A stretch of DNA of 16,987 nucleotides from CAZFQG01 sp964520785 (GTDB taxonomy: Bacteria; Planctomycetota; Planctomycetia; Pirellulales; Thermoguttaceae). Below the pieces are notes generated by a model. That model was not told the origin of the DNA and made no database searches. It was given only the letters and a program-made list of their open reading frames with translations. The stretch is from assembly GCA_964520785.1 (NCBI GenBank), contig CAZFQG010000145.1, positions 1-16,987 on the forward strand, written 5' to 3'. How positions within the stretch are numbered: the first letter of the stretch is position 1; every line of letters begins with the position of its first letter. Below are positions 6,942 through 14,383 of this stretch, piece after piece. Made by a program: the position numbers and the translations under genes.

Positions 6942-7897
6942 TACTGAAGAAACGAGAGAAGATACTGGCCCTTTCGACGGTTGGACTCCTGGCGGTCGTC
7001 GTACTGTATCAGGGGTATACCCGTCTGCGCGGGTCGCACGGGGGACTCCAGCAGCAGCGAGACGCCGCCGAGGCGGAATTGGAACGGACCAGGAACCGGC
7101 TGAAGAACGCCGAGGCTGCCTCGCGACGGCTCGACGAGTGGCGGCGCCGGTCGCTCCCCTCCGATTCCAGGGCCGCCCAATCGCTCTACCAGAACTGGCT
7201 GCTCCAGTTGGCCCGGGACGCGCGGTTTTCCGACACCAAGATTGACGCGTCCCAGCGCCGCCGCCGCAAAGAGGTCTTCTATGCGCTGCAGTTCAACCTC
7301 CAGGCGAAGACGACGCTTGACGGGCTCACGCGTTTTCTTTACGAATTCTACAAGGCGGATCACTTGCACCAGATACTCAACCTGACGGTGACGCCGGAAG
7401 GGCGCGACGAGTCTCTGAAAGTACAAATGACATTCGAGGCCCTGTCCCTTACCTCCGCGAAGTCGGTGGATGCGCTGTCGACGGCGACGTCGCAACGGAC
7501 CCTGGCGGACATAGACACCTATCAAGAAAAGATCGCCGAGCGAGATCTCTTCGCGGCGTACCGGCCTCCTTCTCCCCCTCCGGCGGAAATGCCCCCCTCC
7601 CCGCCGCCGGCTCCGCGGCCGCGGTTCGATCCGGTGAAGTTCGCGTACTTGACCGCCGTTACGTCGGTCGGCGACCGGCCGGAGGTCTGGATTCTCGCCC
7701 GAACCACCGGCGATCGCTATGAGCTGCGAGAAGGGGACCTCTTCGAGATCGGTCCCTCGCGATGCCAGGTCATGCGGATTCGAGAAAGGGAGGTCGAAAT
7801 TGAAGTCGACGGCGCGCGTCGACTCGTCTCTTTGGGCCAGAACTTGCGCGAAGGTCAAGCCCTGCCGCCGACGTCCCCGGGAAACGGTTCCGAGTAG
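6938..7897 (+). CDS. gspM: GspM/PilO-like protein with a C-terminal GspC/PilP-like domain
   Basis: A 319-residue bitopic protein. A short basic N-terminus leads to one membrane helix (about 9-24, ILALSTVGLLAVVVLY) and a coiled coil (about 35-72). A PilO/GspM-like periplasmic domain follows (FNLQAKTTLDGLTRFLYEFY, HLHQILNLTVTPEGRD). After the phrase AERDLFAAYRPP comes a Pro-rich linker (about 208-228). The small C-terminal beta domain is VKFAYLTAVTSVGDRPEVW to VSLGQNLREG. That last part resembles the PilP/GspC homology region, which in other systems contacts the secretin. A single gene would then do the work of gspM and gspC. It is the last gene of the operon, and no gspN or gspD follows. The M assignment is from position and topology; the C-like part is my reading of the strand pattern and needs a profile search. 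Confidence 0.7.
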   Translation: MILKKREKILALSTVGLLAVVVLYQGYTRLRGSHGGLQQQRDAAEAELERTRNRLKNAEAASRRLDEWRRRSLPSDSRAAQSLYQNWLLQLARDARFSDTKIDASQRRRRKEVFYALQFNLQAKTTLDGLTRFLYEFYKADHLHQILNLTVTPEGRDESLKVQMTFEALSLTSAKSVDALSTATSQRTLADIDTYQEKIAERDLFAAYRPPSPPPAEMPPSPPPAPRPRFDPVKFAYLTAVTSVGDRPEVWILARTTGDRYELREGDLFEIGPSRCQVMRIREREVEIEVDGARRLVSLGQNLREGQALPPTSPGNGSE

Positions 7898-8221
7898 TCT
7901 TACCGGAAACGCACGGCCTTCGCACGTGTGCCCCCGCAGCACCATAACGCGGCGAGATTCCCTACGCAATCCCGGCTCTTGGGCCGTTTCGAACGCGCCT
8001 CGAGCCTCTCGGGTTATTCTCCGTCGCGGGCCATCGAGAAATCCTGGCGGTCCTTCCAGCGTCTCCTCATTCTCGCCACTTCCTCCGGCCGAACCGCTAC
8101 TCGGAACCGGCGAGTTAGAAACATCCGTTGACGGCGTTCTTCCGACCATTCATAATCGAGCTGGTGGTGCCGGCAGCGGTTGAGCATTGAATCCCACGTG
8201 CACTTTGAGATGTAGACGGTA
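7898..8221 (+). other. Non-coding gap between the secretion operon and the GH95 gene
   Basis: These 324 bases hold no convincing gene. Small ORFs here are unsupported by ribosome binding sites or recognisable protein. A 5-bp stem (TTCCG 7888-7892, CGGAA 7904-7908) straddles the gspM stop without a T-run, so no clear terminator is seen. The only strong element is the promoter at 8128-8156. Confidence 0.6.
8128..8156 (+). promoter_or_regulatory. Sigma-70-like promoter for the GH95 gene
   Basis: TTGACG (8128-8133) and CATAAT (8151-8156) are separated by exactly 17 bases; each box differs from the consensus at one base. Transcription would start near 8163, giving a leader of about 60 bases before ATG 8222. 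It makes the hydrolase gene a unit separate from the secretion operon. Confidence 0.65.
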
Positions 8222-10465
8222 ATGAGAAATCAGTCTTTTTTCCTATTTACGGTCCTCGTACTCCGGATATCCGCATTCGCGGAAACGATCCCCCTTAACC
8301 TCCCCCGGCCGACGCATGGTCTGCGCTTCGACACTCCGGTGACCGTCTGGGACGAGGCATTGCCGCTTGGCAATGGTGTAATGGGGGCGCTCGTGTGGGG
8401 GGACGGCAGGCCGGTGAAGATATCCCTGGACCGGGCCGATTTGTGGGACACGCGGCCGGTGCCGGAATTCGAGAGCGAGGACTACGACTTTGAGACGATG
8501 TGCCGCTGGCATGACGAGGGACGAACCGCCGATCTGGAGCGGCTCTACGACCGGCCGTACCACAATCCGGCTCCCACGAAGATCCCCGCCGGCCGGATTG
8601 AACTGACCCTCGCGGACGGCAAGTTCCAGAAGTGCGGCCTCGACCTGGCCGACGCGGAGGCCTCGATGGAACTCGGAGGGGCTTCACTGGCGGCACTCGT
8701 TCATGCCGCCGAACCGGTCGGCATGGTGAAAATCAAGACCCCCAGGCCGGTCGGCGTGAACCTGGTCGTACCGGCCTTCGGTGGAAAGGAGAAAACGGAC
8801 GATGCGCCCGCCATTTCGGCCGGGGAACTCGCCCATCTGGGCTACCCCGCGCCGGAGGTTACTTCCGGCGAGAACTGGCGAGCCTATCATCAGCAGGGGG
8901 CCGAGGGATTCCATTTTGCCGTTTTCGTCGCATGGAAACAGACCGGCGAGGATTTCGAACTTGCCTGGTCGGTGGCCTCCAGCAAGGAAGGGGATGACCC
9001 GCTTGCCCTGGCGAGAACGCGCGTCGAAAAGGCCCTGGAAGCCGGGTATGACGCGATGAAGGCGTCTCACCGGCGCTGGTGGGACGCCTACTGGGCCCTA
9101 TCGACCGTGCGATTGCCCAATCCGATCCTCGAACGGCAGTGGTTTCTGGAACAGTACAAGTTCGGCTCGGCGAGCCGCGCCGGTTCCACGCCGATCACGC
9201 TCCAGGCGGTCTGGACGGCGGACGACGGCAAGCTCCCTCCGTGGAAGGGAGATTTCCACCACGACTTGAACACCCAACTGAGCTACTGGCCCTGCTACAG
9301 CGGCAACCGGCTTGAATCGGGGCGCGTTTACGTCGACTGGTTGTGGGACACGAAGGAGGCAAGCAAGGCGTGGACGCGGCGGTTCTTCAAGATGCCGGGT
9401 CTGAACGTCCCCATGTCGGCCGATATCGAGGGAAAGCAGATCGGCGGCTGGCGGCAGTATACTCATTCCGGTACGACGGCGGCCTGGTTGGCCCACCATT
9501 TCTATCTGCATTGGAAATACAGCGCCGACAACGAATTCCTCCAGGAGCGGGCCTATCCCTACCTCCGCGAGGTCGCCGTCTTTCTGGAGGCATTCACGAG
9601 CAAGAAGAACTCCGAGGGCGAACGGACGTTTCCGCTGAGTTCGTCGCCGGAAATCCACGACAACCGGCCCGAGGCATGGTTCCACACCCCGACGAACTAC
9701 GACTTGGCTCTTGCGCACTGGCTGTTCGAAACGGCGGCCAAGCTGGCGGATCTACTGGGAAAGACGGAAGACGCACGGCATTGGCGGCAAGTACGGAAGG
9801 AGCTGCCGGAACTTAGCCTCGACGAAAATGGGGCCCTTCTCGTTGCCCAAGGGCATCCCCTGAAGGAATCGCACCGCCACTTCTCCCATCTGATGGCGAT
9901 CCATCCCCTGGCGATGATTCACCCCTCCGACGGTCCCGAGGCGCAGCGCATCATCGACGCGACGCTCGCCGACCTCGACCGGCTTGGCACGAAGGCCTGG
10001 TGCGGGTACAGCTTCTCCTGGTTGGGGAACCTGGCGGCATACGCGAGGGATGGAGAGAAGGCGGCGGAGGCGCTGGAGATTTTCGCCACGGCCTTCTGCC
10101 TGCGCAACAGCTTTCATTGCAATGGCGACCAAACCGACAAGGGTTACTCGAATTTCCGCTATCGGCCCTTCACGCTGGAGGGCAATTTCGCCTTCGCGGC
10201 GGGCATTCAGGAGATGCTCCTGCAAAGCCGCCGGGGGGTGATCGAGGTCTTTCCCGCGATTCCCGACGGCTGGCAAGACGTTGCTTTCACCACGCTCCGC
10301 GCCGAGGGTGGGTTTCTCGTTTCCGCCGCCCGGAAGAAGGGGAAAACAGCGCGAATCGAGGTGTTCGGCGAGAGCGGAGGTGAATGTACCGTGCGGTGCC
10401 TGGCGCCCGAGAAGACCTGGTCGCTGAAACTATCTCCAGGGGAAAAGGTAGTCCTGGTTCCATGA
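8222..10465 (+). CDS. Secreted glycoside hydrolase, GH95-like (alpha-L-fucosidase family)
   Basis: This encodes 747 residues with a signal peptide (SFFLFTVLVLRISAFA, probable cut before ETI). The N-terminal beta domain carries WDEALPLGNGVMGALVWGDG, the GH95/GH65-type opening motif. The (alpha/alpha) barrel shows PPWKGDFHHDLNTQLSYWP, SSSPEIHD, SHRHFSHLMAIHPLAMI and LEGNFAFAAGIQEMLLQS, then a C-terminal beta domain. Length fits GH95, whose known members remove terminal alpha-L-fucose or L-galactose by inversion. The SPE glutamate (Glu477), the presumed general acid, is kept. The usual N-x-N pair reads D348-L-N350, and the usual DGNFG reads EGNFA (Glu653), so two catalytic-motif positions differ. 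It has its own promoter and a weak ribosome binding site. The fold is well supported, but substrate and activity are open. Nearby genes give no polysaccharide-utilisation locus. Confidence 0.85.
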   Translation: MRNQSFFLFTVLVLRISAFAETIPLNLPRPTHGLRFDTPVTVWDEALPLGNGVMGALVWGDGRPVKISLDRADLWDTRPVPEFESEDYDFETMCRWHDEGRTADLERLYDRPYHNPAPTKIPAGRIELTLADGKFQKCGLDLADAEASMELGGASLAALVHAAEPVGMVKIKTPRPVGVNLVVPAFGGKEKTDDAPAISAGELAHLGYPAPEVTSGENWRAYHQQGAEGFHFAVFVAWKQTGEDFELAWSVASSKEGDDPLALARTRVEKALEAGYDAMKASHRRWWDAYWALSTVRLPNPILERQWFLEQYKFGSASRAGSTPITLQAVWTADDGKLPPWKGDFHHDLNTQLSYWPCYSGNRLESGRVYVDWLWDTKEASKAWTRRFFKMPGLNVPMSADIEGKQIGGWRQYTHSGTTAAWLAHHFYLHWKYSADNEFLQERAYPYLREVAVFLEAFTSKKNSEGERTFPLSSSPEIHDNRPEAWFHTPTNYDLALAHWLFETAAKLADLLGKTEDARHWRQVRKELPELSLDENGALLVAQGHPLKESHRHFSHLMAIHPLAMIHPSDGPEAQRIIDATLADLDRLGTKAWCGYSFSWLGNLAAYARDGEKAAEALEIFATAFCLRNSFHCNGDQTDKGYSNFRYRPFTLEGNFAFAAGIQEMLLQSRRGVIEVFPAIPDGWQDVAFTTLRAEGGFLVSAARKKGKTARIEVFGESGGECTVRCLAPEKTWSLKLSPGEKVVLVP

Positions 10466-10507
10466 AACGGCTCGGAACCGCGGCGGCCGGGTTGAGTTTC
10501 CCGTTTC
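10464..10507 (+). other. Nested inverted repeat at the end of the GH95 gene
   Basis: GAAACGG (10464-10470), which begins inside the stop codon, pairs with CCGTTTC (10501-10507). An inner AACC/GGTT pair encloses GC-rich sequence. No T-run follows. It may shield the 3' end of the message; a terminator role is weakly supported. Confidence 0.25.
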
Positions 10508-10661
10508 GCGAGGCCAATGGACCCATCGTCGCAAGAGGACGGCCACGGATGAGGGCCGAGGGGGGGAACTTCATTAATTAAACGGTTAATCATCGGCCCG
10601 CGGTGGATGCGCGGACCTCCTTCCGACGAGAAGTAGCCGGGGCCTCCACGGTGGTAACTCC

Positions 10662-10717
10662 GCTAGGCGAGTCCAAGGTATCGAGTGCCAAACTAACCTC
10701 ACGCTAGCTTTTTTCTT
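10662..10717 (+). terminator. Possible terminator upstream of the next promoter
   Basis: GCTAG-g-CG (10662-10669) can pair with CGCTAGC (10702-10708) through a one-base bulge, directly followed by TTTTTTCTT. The T-run is good, but the 32-base loop makes the hairpin weak. Its place just before the promoter at 10726 fits the end of the hydrolase unit. Confidence 0.3.
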
Positions 10718-10725
10718 ACAACGGG

Positions 10726-10755
10726 TTGACGGAATCCTAGCAAAACTGATATACT
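10726..10755 (+). promoter_or_regulatory. Sigma-70-like promoter for the PEP-CTERM gene
   Basis: TTGACG (10726-10731) and TATACT (10750-10755) lie 18 bases apart and are close to consensus in an AT-rich island. Start of transcription is expected near 10762, leaving a leader of about 230 bases. Its -35 box is identical to that of the GH95 promoter. Confidence 0.7.
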
Positions 10756-10788
10756 AGCCGTATTGGCTTTTGCTGGTTTTGCGTTTTG
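10739..10788 (+). repeat. Inverted and direct TTTTGC repeats around the transcription start
   Basis: AGCAAAA (10739-10745) is inverted as TTTTGCT (10768-10774), so the pair brackets the -10 box and the expected start site. TTTTGC recurs at 10777-10782 and TTTTG at 10784-10788. This could be an operator or an RNA element in the first bases of the transcript; no known site is recognised. Confidence 0.35.
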
Positions 10789-10800
10789 TGTGGAAAAAGA

Positions 10801-10822
10801 CGGCCGATCGGGTTTTCGGCCG
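10801..10822 (+). other. Leader hairpin
   Basis: CGGCCGA (10801-10807) and TCGGCCG (10816-10822) form a perfect 7-bp stem with an 8-base loop in the long leader. No T-run follows, so it is not a terminator. I recognise no riboswitch class. Confidence 0.4.
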
Positions 10823-10862
10823 GGTTCCCGTTGTAAATCGGACACAGTGGAGGAGCGTCGCG

Positions 10863-10946
10863 ATGAGGCGCGTGCAACTTCGAGTATTGGGTATCTTCGT
10901 CAAGTTCCGGACGTTTCCCTTGTTGGGTGGTGCGTTCGTCTCTTGA
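10863..10946 (+). CDS. Possible 27-residue leader peptide upstream of the PEP-CTERM gene
   Basis: ATG 10863 opens a 27-codon frame (MRRVQLRVLGIFVKFRTF...VS) ending at TGA 10944-10946. It has GGAGGAG at 10849-10855 with a 7-base spacer, one of the best ribosome binding sites in the window and at least as good as that of the following gene. It lies wholly within the transcribed leader, 46 bases before ATG 10993. The peptide is basic and hydrophobic with no known family. It may be a regulatory upstream ORF, a small protein, or chance; only the ribosome binding site and location support it. Confidence 0.35.
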   Translation: MRRVQLRVLGIFVKFRTFPLLGGAFVS

Positions 10947-10992
10947 ACATGCTGGCTTTCACATTTTTGGTTTCTTTTGAGGAGACGTATTC

Positions 10993-13900
10993 ATGAGTGT
11001 GCGCAATTGTGTTTGGACCCTCGCGGTCCTGGGTGTTCTGGGGGGAACCTCGGCGTTTGCCTACAACATCGTCGGCCTGCCGGTCGGCGGAGAGAGCGGC
11101 AACCAGTGGGTGATCTACCAGTCGAATCGTGACAACGTCGCGTGGACGGCGGCCTTCGCCAACGCGGGGAACATGACCGAGTCGTTCTTCGGAACCGGCG
11201 TCCAGGGTCGGTTGTTGACCCCGGATACGGCGGACAAGAATGAAATCGCGTTCCAGTTGGCCCGTGACACGGGGACGACCTGGATCGCGGCGACCGACCA
11301 GGAGGTCGAGGGGGAATGGCGCTGGGCCACCACCGGCGTCCTGTTCTGGCTGGGGGCCGCTGACGGCACTCCCGTGGACGGGCAATTCAACAGTTGGAAT
11401 CCCGGCGAGCCCAATGATGCGTACAGCAATGTGGGCGAAGATTACGCGAACGTCAACAGCGGCGGCGGCTGGAACGATTTGTGGGACGACTACAATCTTC
11501 TGCCCTATTGGGCTGAATTCCACACGGAAGTGGTCGGCATGGACGTGGCATCCCTTCCCACTCCGAACGCCCCGTGGAAATTTGTCTTCGACTCCGCCGG
11601 CGGGAAGTACATGAATTACGCGCGGACGCCGAATCAGTACAACTGGTATCTGGCCAAGCTGATCGCCGAGAAGGCGGAGGTGGACGGAGTGCAAGGACGA
11701 CTGCCGATCATCGATTCGGCGGCGAAGAACGCCGAGGTGGCGGCAACCGGCGGCGGCTGGCTCGGCCTGCACTGCGACCCGAACCTGGGCGGTACCCCCG
11801 GCGCGTCCGGCGTCGTGAACTACCCCGGCACGACCGGTTTCTTCTGGTCCGGTCCATCCGGCGAGACACCGTTTGACCCGAACACTTACGAGAACTGGGC
11901 CAAGGACGGTACGACGGGAGCGGCCATCGAACCGAACAACTCCGGCAACGTGGAGTGGCACGGTGAAATGCGCTCGGACGGTCAATGGAACGACCTTGGA
12001 TACGCCCAGTCGCGGAATGTGATTATCGAATTCCCGGGATTGGACCTCTCCAGTCGTCAATACGCCAGGGGTTTCCTGGTCCGCGAGGTCCGTGACGCCA
12101 ACTCCGGCAGCGGTGGGACCGGCGGCACGCCCAACGTCGAACCGCGAAGACTGATCAACGGACTGCGGACCCAACAGGGCCCGATGCTCACGACGCAGAT
12201 CGCGGCACTGAACATCATCGACCCGGATGTTCCCGACGGAGGCAACTTCGGCGGGGACGCCGTCTTCCAGACGGACCAGCCGGGCGTGGACGACGACAAC
12301 TTCGCGATCAAGGCCTACGCCACGGTCGTCATTCCGGAGGCCGGAACGTACACGTTCGGCCGGGTGAGCGACGACTCCATGGAGATTATCTTCGACCGCG
12401 GCGCCCAGGGCGTTCACCGCTACGTGGCCGGAACCGGGACGAGCACCACCGAGGTGACCTACGACGCGGCCGGCGTCTACAACATCTACGCCCTCAACGG
12501 CGAGACCGGCGGCGCCGCCGGCGTCGAGCTGCATGCCGCGAAGGGCACCTTCGCCAGCTACGGCGAATACCTCGACGCGGCCGCGCTGGTCGGCGACAAG
12601 CTCAATGGTGGCATTGAGACGCGGAACCTCCGGTTCCTCACCACCGCCGGGAACTTCGAGGTGACCGCCGGCGGTTCGACGACGACCCCGGCGAAGATCA
12701 ATTACGGCGCCGGAACGAGCGGAATCACCGGCGACTACGGTTTCGACCAGGCGTTTGGCGACGGCACCGGCGAAGGGGCGATGACGGCGACGACCCAAAT
12801 CGTCGTTCCCGAGAACGCCGGCGGCTGGTGGACGATCGGTCTCAACGCGACCAAGGGGGCGACGATGACGCTCGTCGATTCGAGTTCGAATCCCGTGGCC
12901 TTCGGCCAGGCCTACGGTGACGGCCAACTCAACGCCGGCGCGGTGGAGATGACGGCGTTTACGGCGAAGGGTTCCGCCTTCGGCGCCGTCGAATTGGCCC
13001 CGGGAACTTATACCCTCACGGCCGAGTACGGCACGCCCGCCACGATTGCGCCGCTACCGTCCCTGTCCATCGTCGACGGATTCGACCTGCAACTGACCTG
13101 GGTCCAGTCGGGTACGATTCCGACGCTGGCCGAGGTCAATGCCACGATCGACGCCGGAGAGTTCGCGCTGAACGGGAATGCCTACGTGGGACCCGGCTAT
13201 CCCGATCCCGACGGCCGGCCGATCGAGGACGTTCCGTTGATCAACTATGGTGGCGGCGCACACGGCCACTTCGGGTCCGACTCCGTCTTCCCAGGAACAG
13301 GCGCCTATGGTGCAGATAACTTCGTCATGAAGGCGACGACCCAAGTCATCGTCGACGCGAATTCCGAAGGCTACTGGACGTTTTGCGTCAATAGCGATGA
13401 CGGGTTCCAACTCCGTATCGCCGACGCGTCGGATGCCTCCATCGTGCCGTTCGAGCAGTTGGGCGGGGTCGGGGGAACCGCGATCGATGCCAACGGCTAT
13501 CTCCAGTTCGATGGTGGTCGGGGCGCGAGCGATTCCTTCGGAACGATCTATCTTGAAGAAGGAACCTACGACCTGGACCTCCGCTGGTTCGAGTGGGGTG
13601 GCGGTGAAAACGTCGAACTGAGCTACGCGTTCGGTGAGCAGCTTGGCTGGGACGCCGCACGCTTCCAACTCCTCGGCAATCCGCAGCCGCAGCCGGAGAA
13701 TCTCTTCGAGGTCTTCTACGCCGCCGGGACCCACGACGGGTTTGACGGAGCGTTCGACCTGCTCGGTGACAACCTGACCTTCGAGGATCAATCCGCCTAC
13801 TATGACGGCGGTACGACCGCCATCCCCGGCGACCTCAACGGCGACGGCACCGTCAATAGCGGCGATTTGGACCTGGTTCGTGGAAACTGGGGCGAAATCG

Positions 13901-14076
13901 TCGCGCCGAACTCCAACGGCGACGCCAACGGCGACGGGTTCGTCAACAGCGCCGACCTCGACATCGTCCGCGGAAACTGGGGAGCCACGGCGGCCGCCGG
14001 TGTCCCCGAACCGACCGCGCTCGTCCTCCTGCTCGGCTTCGCCTTGTTCGCCTGCCGCCGAGCGCGACGGAGTTGA
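10993..14076 (+). CDS. Exported multidomain protein: two C-type-lectin-like, three PA14-like, dockerin-like and PEP-CTERM parts
   Basis: This encodes 1027 residues, with GAGGAG eight bases before the ATG. The signal peptide ends near SAFA^YN. C-type-lectin-like domain 1 (about 25-180) shows E139-P-N-D and W160-N-D-L. Domain 2 (about 190-350) shows E313-P-N-N, W332-N-D-L and an IIEFP end. Three PA14-like beta modules begin near 387, 567 and 749, sharing NFxxKATTQVxV and YTFxVNSDDG-type lines. Two dockerin-type EF-hand loops lie 30 residues apart (DLNGDGTVNSGD 947-958; DANGDGFVNSAD 977-988). The tail VPEP (1004-1007), a hydrophobic helix and RRARRS form a PEP-CTERM sorting signal, which in other bacteria is processed by an exosortase. 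All parts suggest calcium-dependent sugar or surface binding outside the cell. The gene is monocistronic with its own promoter and terminator; the ligand is unknown. Confidence 0.88.
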   Translation: MSVRNCVWTLAVLGVLGGTSAFAYNIVGLPVGGESGNQWVIYQSNRDNVAWTAAFANAGNMTESFFGTGVQGRLLTPDTADKNEIAFQLARDTGTTWIAATDQEVEGEWRWATTGVLFWLGAADGTPVDGQFNSWNPGEPNDAYSNVGEDYANVNSGGGWNDLWDDYNLLPYWAEFHTEVVGMDVASLPTPNAPWKFVFDSAGGKYMNYARTPNQYNWYLAKLIAEKAEVDGVQGRLPIIDSAAKNAEVAATGGGWLGLHCDPNLGGTPGASGVVNYPGTTGFFWSGPSGETPFDPNTYENWAKDGTTGAAIEPNNSGNVEWHGEMRSDGQWNDLGYAQSRNVIIEFPGLDLSSRQYARGFLVREVRDANSGSGGTGGTPNVEPRRLINGLRTQQGPMLTTQIAALNIIDPDVPDGGNFGGDAVFQTDQPGVDDDNFAIKAYATVVIPEAGTYTFGRVSDDSMEIIFDRGAQGVHRYVAGTGTSTTEVTYDAAGVYNIYALNGETGGAAGVELHAAKGTFASYGEYLDAAALVGDKLNGGIETRNLRFLTTAGNFEVTAGGSTTTPAKINYGAGTSGITGDYGFDQAFGDGTGEGAMTATTQIVVPENAGGWWTIGLNATKGATMTLVDSSSNPVAFGQAYGDGQLNAGAVEMTAFTAKGSAFGAVELAPGTYTLTAEYGTPATIAPLPSLSIVDGFDLQLTWVQSGTIPTLAEVNATIDAGEFALNGNAYVGPGYPDPDGRPIEDVPLINYGGGAHGHFGSDSVFPGTGAYGADNFVMKATTQVIVDANSEGYWTFCVNSDDGFQLRIADASDASIVPFEQLGGVGGTAIDANGYLQFDGGRGASDSFGTIYLEEGTYDLDLRWFEWGGGENVELSYAFGEQLGWDAARFQLLGNPQPQPENLFEVFYAAGTHDGFDGAFDLLGDNLTFEDQSAYYDGGTTAIPGDLNGDGTVNSGDLDLVRGNWGEIVAPNSNGDANGDGFVNSADLDIVRGNWGATAAAGVPEPTALVLLLGFALFACRRARRS

Positions 14077-14176
14077 CCGCCGGACCGACCGGCGACATCG
14101 TCCTTACAGGAGAGATAGCGTAGCCTAGGGCGCCTGTCCTAGATATGGCGAACACTGAAGGGACAAGAGTTCTATC

Positions 14177-14222
14177 GAGGCGCAACGTATTGAACCACAG
14201 TGCGTTGCGCCTCTTTCTTTCT
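14177..14222 (+). terminator. Rho-independent terminator after the PEP-CTERM gene
   Basis: GAGGCGCAACG (14177-14187) and CGTTGCGCCTC (14203-14213) form a perfect 11-bp stem with a 15-base loop, followed at once by TTTCTTTCT. It lies about 100 bases past the stop codon. The region between the two genes (14077-14383) otherwise shows a 6-bp GC stem at 14078-14094 and no gene. Confidence 0.85.
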
Positions 14223-14257
14223 ATTCGGCGGCCCGCGGAGATGCAACCGCAAACACG

Positions 14258-14280
14258 CCCCTCTTATTAGGGGGTTTCTT
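14258..14280 (+). terminator. Weak second hairpin with T-rich tail
   Basis: CCCCT (14258-14262) and AGGGG (14269-14273) with a 6-base loop precede GTTTCTT. The stem is only 5 bp. It may be a backup terminator or a leader element of the next gene, for which I see no good promoter. Confidence 0.25.
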
Positions 14281-14383
14281 CTCGGCTTTTCCGGGTTTAC
14301 ATGAAGGGTCGTTTTCGTGTACCCTACGGGGCGTTCTTCACCTTCCCGGCCCACGGAATCCTCCACGAACGGAATCGAAAAGC

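Noticed and set aside
6890..8149. 419-residue reverse-strand ORF opposite gspM and the following gap
   Set aside because: No recognisable domain, Arg-rich shadow sequence, and it crosses the promoter of the GH95 gene; gspM in the plus frame is convincing.
10763..10996. 77-codon frame starting with TTG and overlapping the PEP-CTERM start by ATGA
   Set aside because: It would start at the predicted first transcribed base without any ribosome binding site, and the protein has no recognisable features.
10900..12927. 675-residue reverse-strand ORF opposite the PEP-CTERM gene
   Set aside because: Composition is typical antisense shadow in high-GC DNA. The plus strand has signal peptide, lectin motifs, EF-hands and sorting tail.
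14296..14325. Promoter for the unknown secreted-protein gene (TTTACA with TACCCT)
   Set aside because: The -35 box is fair, but the -10 box matches only three of six bases, so it is not strong enough to list.
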